Source: Arachis hypogaea | Taxonomy: Eukaryota; Streptophyta; Magnoliopsida; Fabales; Fabaceae | Direction: 5' to 3' | Assembly (NCBI RefSeq): GCF_003086295.3 | Contig: NC_092046.1 | Span: forward strand, 106,123,363 to 106,187,362 | DNA length: 64,000 bases | In this document: piece by piece, positions 36,406 to 47,213 of the stretch | Position numbering within the stretch: position 1 is the first letter of the stretch | Layout of the letters: each line of letters opens with the position of its first letter | Translations under genes and position numbers: made by a program | The notes under the pieces: model-generated | Databases searched by the model: none | What the model was told of the DNA's origin: nothing | Seen by the model: only the letters and a program-made list of their open reading frames with translations

Positions 36406-36422
36406 CCCCGGCAACGGCGCCA
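36406..36422 (-). other. Primer-binding site of element D (tRNA-Asp type)
   Basis: Minus-strand TGGCGCCGTTGCCGGGG, six bases inside the 5' LTR boundary at 36429. Complementary to the tRNA-Asp 3' end. Confidence 0.88.
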
Positions 36423-36428
36423 AAAACA

Positions 36429-38082
36429 TGGTGCACGAAATTGTGATCTCCAGGCTCGAACAAATCCTGGTAATGGCTCCAAAGCTTGGTACTCTGATCT
36501 TAATTCATAATTGTCACAACTTCGATACAACTAACCAGCAAGTGCACTGGGTCGTCCAAGTAATACCTTACGTGAGTAAGGGTCGAATCCCACGGAGATT
36601 GTTGGTATGAAGCAAGCTATGGTCACCTTGTAAATCTCAGTCAGGCAGATATAAAGTGATAATGGTGTTTTCGAATATTATATAATAGAATAGGGATAGA
36701 GATACTTATGTAATTCATTGGTAGGAATTTCAGATAAGCGAATGGAGATGCTTTTCGTTCCTCTGAACCTCTGCTTTCCTGCTACCTTCATCCAATCAAT
36801 CTTACTCCTTTCCATGGCTGGCTTTATGCAAGGGCATCACCGTTGTCAGTGGCTACATCCCCTCCTCTCAGTGAAAGATATGCTCACATGCTCTGTCACA
36901 GCACGGTCATTCATCTGTCGGTTCTCGATCATGCTGGAATAGGATTCACCCTCCTTTTGCGTCTGTCACCAACGCCCAGCACTCGCGAGTTTGAAGCTCG
37001 TCACAGTCATTCAATCATTGAATCCTACTCGGAATACCACAGACAAGGTTTAGACTTTCCGGATTCTCTTGAATGCCGCCATCATTCTAGCTTACGCCAC
37101 GAAGATTCCGGTTAAGAGATCTAAGAGATATTCATTCTAGCTTATTTCATGTAGAACGGAAGTGTTTGTCAGGCACGTGTTCATAGGGGGGATGGTGATG
37201 AGCGTCACACATAATCATCACCTTCATCACGTTCTTGGGTGCGAATGGATATCTTAGAAACAAAATAAGATGAATTGAATAGAAAACATTAGTACTTGCA
37301 TTAATCTTTGAGGAACAGCAGAGCTCCACACCTTAATCTATGGAGTGTAGAAACTCTACCGTTAAAAATACATAAGTGAAGGTCCAGGCATGGCCGAGAT
37401 GGCCAGCCCCCTAAAACGTGATCAAAGGATCATAAGGTAATCGAAAGATGGTCAAAAAGACTAGTAAAAGGTCCTATTTATAATAAACTAGTCACTAGGG
37501 TTTACATGAGTAAGTAATTGATGCATAAATCCACTTCCGGGGCCCACTTGGTGTGTGTTTGGGCTGAGCCTGAGTGTTGCACGTGCAGAGGCCATTTGTG
37601 GAGTTGAACGCCAGTTTCTGTGCCAGTTTGGGCGTTCAACTCTGGTTTTGGCTCCTTTTCTGGCGCTGGACGCCAGATTTGGGTAGAAAGCTGGCGTTGA
37701 ACGCCAGTTTACGTCGTCTATTCTTTGCCAAAGTATGGACTATTATATATTTCTGGAAAGCCCTGGATGTCTACTTTCTAACGCAATTGAAAGCGCGCCA
37801 TTTCGAGTTCTGTAGCTCCAGAAAATCCACTTTGAGTGCAGGGAGGTCAGAATCCAACAGCATCAGCAGTCCTTTTTCAACCTCTGAATCTGATTTCTGC
37901 TCAAGTCCCTCAATTTCAGCCAGAAAATACCTGAAATCACAGAAAAACACACAAACTCATAGTAAAGTCCAGAAATGTGAATTTAACATAAAAACTAATG
38001 AAAACATCCCTAAAAGTAACTAGATCCTACTAAAAACATACTAAAAACAATGTCAAAAAGCGTATAAATTATCCGCTCATCA
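36429..38082 (-). repeat. Element D 5' LTR (1654 bp)
   Basis: Same length as the 3' LTR at 28210-29863; differences by eye are few and mostly transitions. TATA candidate on the minus strand at 37475-37482. Contains the GGCGTTGAACGCCAG palindromes near 37600-37710. Confidence 0.95.
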
Positions 38083-38087
38083 ATCGT
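38083..38087 (+). repeat. Target-site duplication right of element D
   Basis: ATCGT, partner of 28205-28209. Confidence 0.93.
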
Positions 38088-39276
38088 CCCGGGTGGCCAG
38101 GTACCAATCTAGTTTTCCCTCTCTTACTAATTTTTCTATGACATTTTTTAAATCAAAACATTCGTTGGTAGAATGCCCGCGGATTCGATGATGTTCACAA
38201 TATTCGGTCCGATTTCCTCCTCCTTTTTTGCCTTTGAGTGGTCGAGCTGGGGGTATTTTTTCAGTGTGGCAAACTTCTCTGTAGACATCCACAAGAGACA
38301 CCCAAAGAGGGGTGTAATTGCGGTATTTTTTGATTTTTTCCCCATGTCGATCTTCCTTCTTTTTGGACTCTTTATCCTTATCCCGGGAGGGATAGGTGAA
38401 TCCAGATTTTGAGGTCTCTCCTAGTCGAGAGTTTTCCTCCATTTTGATGTACTTCTCTACTCATTCTTGCACTTCGTTCAAAGATGTAGGGTGTTTTTTC
38501 GATATAGATTGACTAAAAGGTCCCTCTCGCAAGCCATTGATGAGGCCCATAATGGCGGCCTCTGTTGGTAGGCTTTGTATGTCCAGGCATGTTTTGTTGA
38601 ATCTTTCCATGTAACTGCGAAGTCTTTCCCGATCTCCTTGCTTAATTCCTAATAGACTTGGGGCGTGTTTAGCCTTATCTTTTTGGATGGAGAATCTGGC
38701 TAGAAACTTCTTGGCTAAGTCGTTGAAGCTTGAGATGGACCTAGGAGGTAGATTGTCGAACCACCTGATTGCTGTCTTTGTTAAAGTAGTTAGAAAGGCT
38801 TTGCAGTGAACTGCATCTGAGACGTCGGTGAGATATATTCTACTTCTGAAATTGCTGAGATGATGGCCGGGATCTGTAGTGCCATCGTACAAAATCATGT
38901 CCGGAAGTTTAAAGTCCTTAGGGATTTTGGTCTTCATGATTTCCCTAGTGAATGGGTCTTGATCCTTGCGAGAGTTGTCCTCAGGGGTGGATCGAGTAGC
39001 TTTGGCTTTGAGATCAGCTTCGAGTTTTAGAAGTTTATCTTCCAATTCTCGGCGTCGCCTTATCTCCCTTTGTAGATCCTTCCCAGCTTCTCGCTGATGT
39101 TGGGCTTCTTTTTCAAGTTGCTTTAAACGATCTTGAAGCGCTTCTATTGCTCCCGGATTTGGTGAGTTTTTGTCCCCGTTAGATTCCGGGGTATCTTTCG
39201 GTGTAGTGTTCGCATTTTTGTGCGGCGTTCTATCCTCTAGATCTGAATCGTGGTCGTTGTCATGGTCGTCCGCCAT
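38083..39276 (-). pseudogene. Element C gag (N-terminal and capsid part), split by element D
   Basis: Starts MADDHDNDHDSDLEDRTPHK at 39276, 23 bases after the PBS. An N-terminal acidic and coiled-coil segment (Arg/Glu/Leu-rich, about 39170-39000) is followed by the capsid (FKLPDMILYDGTTDP, RWFDNLPP, FLARFSIQKDKAKHAPSLLGIKQ). A CX2HX4HX4C knuckle (CEHHRIRGHSTNEC) lies near 38190. A TGA at 38461-38463 replaces an Arg codon of element E. The gene is cut by element D in the Arg-Asp-Asp region and continues in the 28204-24270 pseudogene. Confidence 0.92.
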
Positions 39277-39298
39277 GGTGATGGGATGACTTCCAGGT

Positions 39299-39315
39299 CC
39301 CCGGCAATGGCACCA
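39299..39315 (-). other. Primer-binding site of element C (decayed tRNA-Asp type)
   Basis: Minus-strand TGGTGCCATTGCCGGGG directly after the 5' LTR. It differs from the site in B, D and F at two positions, both of which look like decay of CG dinucleotides. Confidence 0.82.
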
Positions 39316-39316
39316 A

Positions 39317-39854
39317 TGTTCCGAGGGTTACCTGAAACTGGAGGTCGATCTCGGTCGAGATCTTCTGTACTAGTCGGTGCTGACGTGTCCGGCTGGTGAG
39401 TGGCAGCCGGAGCTGTCGTGTCTGACTTGTTGGACTGGCTGCACTGCTGATCCTTCGCCACCGGAGGGTGGGGGTACCTGCAAGGGACTCCGATTCTTAA
39501 GTTAGCAAGGGTATTAAGCAGGTTTTTAGTAGAATCAGAGTATGATTTATACCTGGGTGCTCTAGTGTATTTATAATAGCGTGGGCTGACCTTCTTAGAT
39601 AAGATAAGTTAGTTATCTTATCTTATCTTATCTTTGGGAGAGGTTAGCTTATCTTCAAGGGAACTGCCTTTATCTCTATAGGCTTGGACTGCCTTTGGAC
39701 TTTGGTCGTGTTCCTCTATTTGGGCCCTTTACTGGGCTTTCCTGGCAGTTTGGCCGAGCTCTTTGAGAAGAGGTCGGATAGTCAGACCTGAAGAGGTCAG
39801 TCGCCTTGTCGCTTAAACATCCCAGGTCAGATAGCTCGACCCAGGGTATGAACA
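39317..39854 (-). repeat. Element C 5' LTR (538 bp)
   Basis: Partner of 7452-7990. It lies head-to-head with E's 5' LTR (39947-40489), 92 bp away, so the two form inverted arms. Confidence 0.94.
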
Positions 39855-39946
39855 CTTGCCAATTAGATACTCATTAAACATGACTTGCTCTTTGTTATGG
39901 ATGCTTGAGATTATACTTCTCATGCCATTTTGCATGCTTTACTTCC
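39855..39946. other. 92-bp spacer between the head-to-head elements C and E
   Basis: Starts with C's duplication CTTGC (partner CTTTC at 7447-7451) and ends with CTTCC, which should be E's left duplication. It is presumably the continuation of the sequence left of 7452. No feature is seen inside. Confidence 0.75.
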
Positions 39947-40489
39947 TGTTCATACCCTGGGTCGAGCTATCCGACCCAGAATGATAAATGATAAAGCGAC
40001 CGAGCTCTTCAGGTCGAGCGGACCGACTTCTTCTTAAAGAACTTGGCCATGTCAACAAAAGAGCCCAGTAAAGGGCCCAAATGGAGGAACACGACCCAAA
40101 TCCAAAAGCACTTCAAGCCTATAGAGATAAAGGCGGTTCCCTGGAAGATAAGCTGACTTCAGTCAAAATAAGATAAGATAAGATAAAGTAACTAACTTAT
40201 CTTACCCGAAAGGTCAGCCCACATTACTATAAATACACTGGAGCACCCAGGTATAACTCATACTCTGATTCTACATAACACCTGTTTAATACCCATGCTA
40301 ACTTAAGCATCGGAGTCTCTTGCAGGTACCCCCCACCTTTCGGTGACAGAGGATCAGCAGCACGTTCAAGTCCAAACAAGTCGGACGTACCAGCTCCGGT
40401 CACCATTCACCAGCCGGACACATCAGTTCCGACCAGCACAGAAGATCTCGTCCGAGATCAACCTACAGTTTCAGGTAACCCTCGGAACA
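39947..40489 (+). repeat. Element E 5' LTR (543 bp)
   Basis: TGTTCATACCCTGGGTCGAG...CTCGGAACA, homologous to both C LTRs. Contains an AAGATAAGATAAGATAA run near 40165 and a TATA box at 40228-40235. Confidence 0.94.
40228..40235 (+). promoter_or_regulatory. Candidate TATA box, element E 5' LTR
   Basis: TATAAATA followed by CACTGGAGC. The same box is in both C LTRs on the minus strand. Position within a short LTR fits a core promoter. Confidence 0.55.
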
Positions 40490-40490
40490 T

Positions 40491-40507
40491 TGGCGCCGTT
40501 GCTGGGG
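40491..40507 (+). other. Primer-binding site of element E (tRNA-Asp type)
   Basis: TGGCGCCGTTGCTGGGG, one base after the LTR and with one mismatch to the tRNA-Asp end. The gag ATG follows only 24 bases later, so this family has almost no leader. Confidence 0.88.
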
Positions 40508-40530
40508 AACCTGGAAGTCATCCCATCACC

Positions 40531-42435
40531 ATGGCGGACAACCATGACAACGACCACGACTCAGATCTAGAAAATAGAACACCGCACAAAAATGCGGACA
40601 CTCCACCAAAAGACACTATGGAATCCAATGGAGACAAAAATTCAGCTAAACTGGGAGCAATAGAAGCCCTTCAAGATCGCTTGAAGCAACTTGAAGAAGA
40701 AACCCAACGACAACGAGAAATCGAAAAGGATCTACAAAAAGAAGTACGGCGACATCGAGAATTGGAAGACAAGTTACAGCAATTAGAAGCCGATCTCAAA
40801 TTAAAAGCCCCTCGGGTCACTTCTGAGGAAAGCTCACGCAAAGAACAGGATCCGTTCACCAGGGAAATCATGAAAACCAAAATTCCAAAAGACTTCAAAC
40901 TCCCGGATATGATTTTGTACGACGGAACCACCGATCCCAACCATCATCTCAGCAATTTCAGAAGCAGAATGTACCTTACCGATGCCTCAGATGCCGTTCG
41001 TTGCAAAGCCTTTCTGACAACCCTCACGAAGACGGCGATCAGATGGTTCGATAGCTTACCTCCCAAGTCCATCTCAAACTTCGACGACCTAGCCGGAAAG
41101 TTCCTTGCCAGATTCTCCATCCAGAAAGATAAAGCTAAACACGCCCCCAGTCTACTAGGGATCAAGCAAGGAGATTGGGAGAAACTCCGCAACTACATGG
41201 AAAGATTCAACAAAACATGCATGGACATACAAAGCTTACCCACAGAGGCCGCCATCATAGGACTTATCAACGGCCTACGAGAGGGACCTTTCAGCCAGTC
41301 TATATCAAAAAAGTACCCGACCTCCTTAGACGAAGTGCAGGAACGGGCAGAAAAATACATCAACATGGAAGAAAACGCTCGGTTAGGAAAGACCTCAAAA
41401 TCGGGGGCTTCCTACCATGACAGAGACAAGGAATCTAAAAGAAAAGAAGACCGACAAGGGGAGAAAATTAAAAAATACCATAATTATACTCCCCTCAGAG
41501 CATCCCTAGTCGAAATATACAAAGAGGTCTGCCATACAGAAAAAATTCCCCCAGCACGGCCCCTCAAAGGAAAAAGGGGAGGAGGAAATCGGAAGGAATA
41601 TTGTGAATATCATCGGGTCAGAGGACACACCACCAACGAATGCTTCGACTTAAAAAATATCATAGAAAAATTGGTGAGGGAAGGAAAATTAGATCGATTC
41701 CTGGCCACCCGAGATGATGATCAAAGAAAAAGACGAAGGGATGAAGATACCGAACGAACAAAACGATCACCTCGGACACCAGAAAGACATGTCCACATGA
41801 TACATGGCGGATTCGCAGCAGGAGGGATCTCCAAATCTTCCCGCAAAAGGTATCTCAAAGAAGTATATCATGTCAAAGGAGAGGAGGAAGCACCCAACAT
41901 CCCAGCGATAACATTCACTAAGGAGGACGCATCCGGCATCATCACAGGACACGACGATCCCATGGTCATCACCATCATATTGGCAAACGCCAACCTACAC
42001 CGCACCTTAATAGACCAAGGGAGTTCTGCCGACATCTTATTTAAGACAGCCTTTGATAAACTCGGCTTAGAAGAAAAAGAACTTAAGACATATCCAAACA
42101 GTCTGTTCGGGTTAGGAGATACCCCGGTTCGACCACTAGGATATATATCACTACATACAACCTTCGGAAAAGGAGACCAATCCAGGACCCTCAAAATAGA
42201 CTACATCGTAGTCAATGTAAGTTCAGCTTACAATGCTCTCATAGGTCGGACAACACTCAACCAACTCGGCGCAATAGTCTCGACCCCACACCTATGTATA
42301 AAGTTCCCAACTCCAAAAGGGATAGCCACGATAAAAGCTGACCAAAAGATGGCACGTCGCTGTTATAACGAAAGCCTAAACCTCAGAGGCAAAGGAAAAG
42401 AGTTCCACGCAATCGAGTTGGGCGGAGTTCAATGA
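40531..42435 (+). pseudogene. Element E gag-protease
   Basis: 634 open codons starting MADNHDNDHDSD. An acidic N-terminus and a coiled coil (about residues 45-95) come first. The capsid follows (about residues 125-270; GTTDPNHHLSNFRSRMY, RWFDSLPP, FLARFSIQKDK), then the CX2HX4HX4C knuckle (CEYHRVRGHTTNEC) near 41600 and a retropepsin with the active site LIDQGSS near 42008-42030 and IGRTTLNQLG near 42241. The TGA at 42433-42435 takes the place of an Arg codon in element C (GVQRREELRP), so the polyprotein originally ran on into RT. It is otherwise intact, and the long open frame makes it the best-preserved Gag in the window. Confidence 0.93.
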
Positions 42436-44650
42436 CGAGAAGATCTTCGCCCCCAACCAGAGGGCGAGATAGAAAAAATTCAGATCGGGGACACCTCGGA
42501 AAAAACAACTAATATCGGCACAATCCTCAAAGGAGATTTAAAAGAATCGCTAATACAATTCTTACGAGATAATGTCGACCTCTTTGCATGGAAAGCCGCG
42601 GACATGCCAGGCATAGACCCTAAGCTAATGTGCCACAAGTTGGCGGTCTACCCAGGATCTCGACCGGTACCGCAGAGACGAAGAAAGCTTGGGCCAGCGC
42701 GATCCCAGGCTGTGGAAGAGCAAGTACAGGCACTGTTGGAAGCTGGATTTATAAGAGAAGTTAAATACCCGCTATGGCTAGTCAACGTCGTCTTGGTGAA
42801 AAAAATGAATGGGAAGTGGCGAATGTGCACCAATTACACCGATCTCAACAAAGCTTGTCCAAAAGATCCATACCCACTCCCAAGTATTGACGCCCTGGTA
42901 GATGCTTCCTCTGGATATGAATATCTCTCGTTTATGGATGCATATTCAGGATACAACCAAATTCCCATGTATCCACCAGATCAAGAAAAGACCTCGTTTT
43001 TAACACCAAAGGCGAACTACTGTTACATCGTGATGCCCTTCGGTCTCAAGAACGCAGGAGCTACTTATCAAAGAGTAATGAATAAAGTTTTTTCGGATCA
43101 CATCGGAAAGATCATGGAGGTCTATGTGGACGACATGCTAATAAAAACACAAAGCGAAGAGACACTATTATCCGACCTGGCTCAAGTATTCGACACCATA
43201 AGGAAGCATGACATGCGACTCAATCCCGCGAAATGCACCTTTGCAGTAGAAGTAGGCAAATTATTAGGCTTCATGCTCACTCAAAGAGGAATTAAAGCAA
43301 ATCCAGACAAATTTCAGGCCAGCAACTCAATGGGAGACTGGCCGCCCTATCCCGATTCTTAGCAGGAGCCGCGATAAGATCTCTTCCCTTCTATGCTACT
43401 TTAAGAAAGGGAAAACAATTCGAATGGACAATAGAGTGCGAGCAAGCCTTCCAAGACCTCAAGAAGTTCTTAGGACAGCCACCTATCCTATCCCGACCGC
43501 GAGTTGGAGAACCACTCATATTATACCTCGCAGTGGGAAGCAAGGCAGTAGCATCAGCACTAGTCAGAGAAGACGAAAATGGACAACAACCTGTCTACTT
43601 CATTAGCAAGGCACTACAGGGATCCGAGCTGAACTACCAGAAAATAGAAAAATTCGCCTATACTCTTATCATAACATCTCGATGACTCTGCCCGTACTTC
43701 CAGGCTCACACCATTAAGGTTCGAACTAACCAACCCATAAAAGGAATATTACAGAAAACAGATCTAGCAGGCAGAATCTTACAATGGGCAGTCGAGTTGT
43801 CAGAGTTTGATCTCCAATATGAAGCTCGGACGGTAATCAAATCACAATATCTGGCCGACTTTATCGCATAATTCATAGATGCCCTAGAAACCCCCACAGA
43901 ATGGAACCTTTACGTGGATGGTTCTTCAAATAAGACTGGAAGCGGCGCAGGCGTGATAATAGAAAGCAACCAAGGAACCCAAGTTGAGCTCTCCCTCAAG
44001 TTCGGGTTCCCGGCCTCAAACAACCAGGCGGAATATGAAGCATTATTAGTTGGCTTGAAGCTGGCTAAAGAGGTCGGAGCTCAAAAACTTAACATTTACA
44101 GCGATTCACAAGTGGTTACATCACAAATAACAGGGAGCTACCAAGTCAAAGATCCCACCATGAAAAAGTATTTGGATAAAACCAAGGAACAGCTCGGACA
44201 AATCGGGGAGTATAAGATCTGCCACATACCCCACGAACAAAATTCCCGAGCTGATGCACTCTCAAAACTAGCCAGCACCAAACCAGGGGGTAACAACAGA
44301 AGCCTCATCCAGGAAATGTTGCAGAACCCGTCAATCTCGGAAGAGGAAAAAGTCCTGACTATAATAAGTCAAGACCAAGGATGAATGACCCTTATAACCA
44401 ACTACCTCAAAACAGGAACACTCCCCATAGAAGAAAAGGAGGCAAAAAGGTTAAAAAGGGAGGCACAGTACTACACCATCATAAACAACATCCTATACAA
44501 AAGAGGAATCTCAACACCTTTACTAAAATGCGTGCCAACCTCCAACACAAGAGAAGTGCTAGAAGAAATACATGGCGGTATCTGTGGCAATCATCTCGGA
44601 GCACGAGCTCTCACCAAAAAAGTGCTCCGGGCGGGATTTTATTGGCCAAC
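42436..44650 (+). pseudogene. Element E RT-RNase H-RNase H-integrase N-terminus, broken
   Basis: Continues gag-protease in frame. RT has YVDD at 43123-43134 and MPFGLKNAGATYQR before it. A deletion of a few dozen bases near 43310-43325, relative to element C, shifts the frame and removes part of the RT connection. The first RNase H follows (about 43520-43800), with TGA near 43684. After TAA near 43870 comes the second, archaeal-like RNase H (43914-44276; DGSSNKTGSGAGV, NNQAEYEALL, SDSQVV, ADALSKLAS). TGA 44382-44384 replaces a Trp codon. The integrase N-terminus (HGGICGNHLGARALTKKVLRAGFYWPT) is then cut by element F, just after a Pro-Thr codon pair. Confidence 0.92.
44646..44650 (+). repeat. 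Target-site duplication left of element F
   Basis: CCAAC, repeated perfectly at 56955-56959; it lies inside E's integrase. Confidence 0.95.
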
Positions 44651-46187
44651 TGATGAGCGGATATTTTAAACGCTTTTTGGGGATAATTTCATATAGTTTA
44701 GAGTATGTTTTAGTTAGTTTTTAGTCTATTTCTAGTAGTTTTTAGGAAAAATTCATATTTCTGGACTTTACTATGAGTTGTGTGTTTTTCTGTAATTTCA
44801 GGTATTTTTCTGGCTGAAATTGAAGGAGCTGAGCAAAAATCTGATTCAGGCTGAAAAAGGACTGCTGATGCTGTTGGATTCTGACCTCCCTGCACTCAAA
44901 GTGGATTTTCTGGCGCTACAGAACTCGAAATGGCATGCTTCCAATTGCGTTGGAAAGTAGACATCCAGGGCTTTCCAGCAATATATAATAGTCCATACTT
45001 TGCACAAGGATAGACGACGTAAACTGGCGTTCAACGCCAGTTCTCTGCCCAATTCTGGCGTCCAGCGCCAGAAAAGGATCAAAAACTGGAGTTGAACGCC
45101 CAAACTGGCATAAAAACTGGCGTTCAACTCCACAAATGGCCTCTGCACGTGAATCACTTAAATCTCAGCCCCAGCACACACCAAGTGGGCCCCAGAAGTG
45201 GACCTCTGCATCATCCATCATAGTCCACTCATATTTTGTAACCCTAGGCTACTAGTTTAGTATTTAAACAACTTTTAGAGACCTATTTTGTATCTCATGA
45301 CATTTCAGATCTAAACTTTGTATTCTCTGACGGCATGAGTCTCTAAACCCCATTGTTGGGGGTGAGGAGCTCTGCTGTGTCTTGATGAATTAATGCAAGT
45401 ATTTCTGTTTTCCATTCAAACACGCTTGTTCCTATCTAAGATGTTCATTCGCGCTTAACTGTGATGAAGGTGATGATCTGTGACATTCATCACCTTCCTC
45501 AAACCATGAACGTGTGCCTGACAACCACCTCTGTCCTATATCCGATTGAATGAGTATCTCTTAGATTCTTTAATCAGAATCTCCGTGGTATAAGCTAGAA
45601 CTGATGGCGGCATTCATGAGAATCCGGAAAGTCTAAACCTTGTCTGTGGTATTCCGAGTAGGATTCAAGGATTGAATGACTGTGACGAGCTTCAAACTCC
45701 TGAAGGCTGGGCGTTAGTGACAGATGCAAAAGGATAGTAAATCCTATTCCAACCGGATCGAGAACCAACCGATGATTAGCCGTGCTGTGACAGAGCGCGT
45801 GAGCGTAGTTTTCACTGGAAGGATGGAAGGTAGCCATTGACAACGGTGATCCACCAACACACAGCTTGCCATAGGAGGACGTGCGTGCGTGAATCAGAAG
45901 ATAGAGGAAAGCAGAGATTCAGAAGATAAAGCATCTCCAAAACTCCAACATATTCTCCATTACTGCATAACAAGTAACCTTTAATCCATGCTCTATTGTT
46001 TATTTGCAATTCAACTGATAAACATAATTGACTTCCTGACTAAGATTTACAAGATAACCATAGATTGCTTCAAACCAACAATCTCTGTGGGATTCGACCC
46101 TTACTCACGTAAGGTATTACTTGGACGACCCAGTGCACTTGCTGGTCATATGTGCGAAATTGTAAGAGAGTCACAATTCGTGCACCA
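44651..46187 (+). repeat. Element F 5' LTR (1537 bp)
   Basis: TGATGAGCGGATATTTT...TTCGTGCACCA. Contains the GGCGTTCAACGCCAG palindromes (45025-45135), a possible core promoter around TATTTAAAC (45262) and the TGGGATTCGACCC block near 46090-46105, which is shared with D. Confidence 0.95.
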
Positions 46188-46193
46188 AGTTTT

Positions 46194-46210
46194 TGGCGCC
46201 GTTGCCGGGG
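46194..46210 (+). other. Primer-binding site of element F (tRNA-Asp type)
   Basis: TGGCGCCGTTGCCGGGG, six bases after the 5' LTR, identical to B and D. Confidence 0.9.
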
Positions 46211-47213
46211 ATTGTTCGTGTTTGAACAACTGACGGATTATTTTGTTGCTTAGATTAGGAAAAATTTTCTCTTTTTGGTTTAGAGTCTTTTATTATTTAT
46301 CCCTTGTTAAAACACTTTAAATTTATAGCTCAGTTATTTAGAACGTGGTGTTTATGTTCATGATAATTGGCTATCATATTTTTTAAAAAAATCTTCTTCA
46401 AAAATAATTTTTCTATTAAATCCTGTGCCAAACTTTAAGTTTGGTGTTTTAAAAAATAATCTTTCTTAAAATTTTTGAAGGTCCCATAACTCATTTGGCT
46501 AGAGCGTTAATCTGTGTTCTTGGTAATTGGGTTAGAATCTTTTATACTCTTTTCAAAACCTTCTTTTTCAAAAATATTTTTTTCTATTAAATCTTGTGCC
46601 AAACTTTATGTTTGGTGTTTTCTTGTTGATTTCCCTTTGATTTTCGAAAATTTTGGTTTGGTTTTCTAAAAATTTTAAGTTTGGTGTTCTTTTTTCATGT
46701 TCTTGTGTTCTTGTGAATCTTCAAAGTGTTCTTGAGTTTTCCTTGTGTCTTGATCTTAAAATTTTTAAGTTTGGTGTTCCTTGGTATTTTCCCTCCAAAA
46801 TTTTCAAAAACAAGGAGCATTAGATCTAAAAATTTTAAATCTTGTACTATCTTATTGTATTTCTCTCTCCTCACTAAATTCAAAAAATATCTTTTCAAAA
46901 TATCTCTTCTAACTTCCTAACTTCTTATCTTTTCAAAATTTGTTTCAACTAACTAACTAACTTTTTGTTTGTTTCTTAACTTTTTCAAAACTACCTAACT
47001 AACTCTCTCTCTCTCTAATTTTCGAAAATATCTTCCCTCTTTTTCAAAAATTTCTGTTTTTTTTAACTAATTAATTTTAATTTTTTTTACGAAAAAAAAA
47101 ATTTCAAAATTCAAATTCTTTTTAGTTATTTTATTTTATTTAAAGTGTTTACTTCTTATAAAATAAAATAAATAAAAAGATAAATCAGTCCAAGTTATAT
47201 CCATACATCCATC
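46211..47213 (+). other. Element F leader with repeated AAGTTTGGTGTT motifs
   Basis: AT-rich. It contains at least four copies of AAGTTTGGTGTT or near versions (about 46433, 46610, 46677, 46766) and TTTTCAAAA-type runs mirroring D's leader. No ORF is supported. Confidence 0.72.

Larger units (their letters stand above)
28210..38082 (-). mobile_element. Element D: non-autonomous Athila-type retrotransposon nested in C's gag
   Basis: 9.9 kb with two 1654-bp LTRs, a duplicated tRNA-Asp-type PBS, a long AT-rich leader and a gag-protease gene. A 3' region carries palindromes and the remains of the extra ORF. RT, RNase H and integrase are absent: after the protease the sequence passes directly to the 3' region. 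LTRs, PBS, gag and 3' region are clearly related to element F, so D looks like a deletion derivative of that group that moved with enzymes supplied in trans. The perfect ATCGT duplication shows true integration. Confidence 0.94.
7452..39854 (-). mobile_element. Element C: Tat-type Ty3/gypsy retrotransposon, complete but split by elements B and D
   Basis: Reading on the minus strand: 5' LTR (39854-39317), PBS, gag, protease, RT, two RNase H domains, integrase, a 106-bp tandem repeat, an ORF on the opposite strand, then the 3' LTR (7990-7452). Both LTRs run TGTTCATACC...CTCGGAACA. The flanking 5-mers are CTTTC (7447-7451) and CTTGC (39855-39859), a target duplication with one mismatch. The LTR pair differs at more sites than those of B, D or F, which fits C being the host of the nest. 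Removing B and D leaves about 10.8 kb. Confidence 0.93.
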
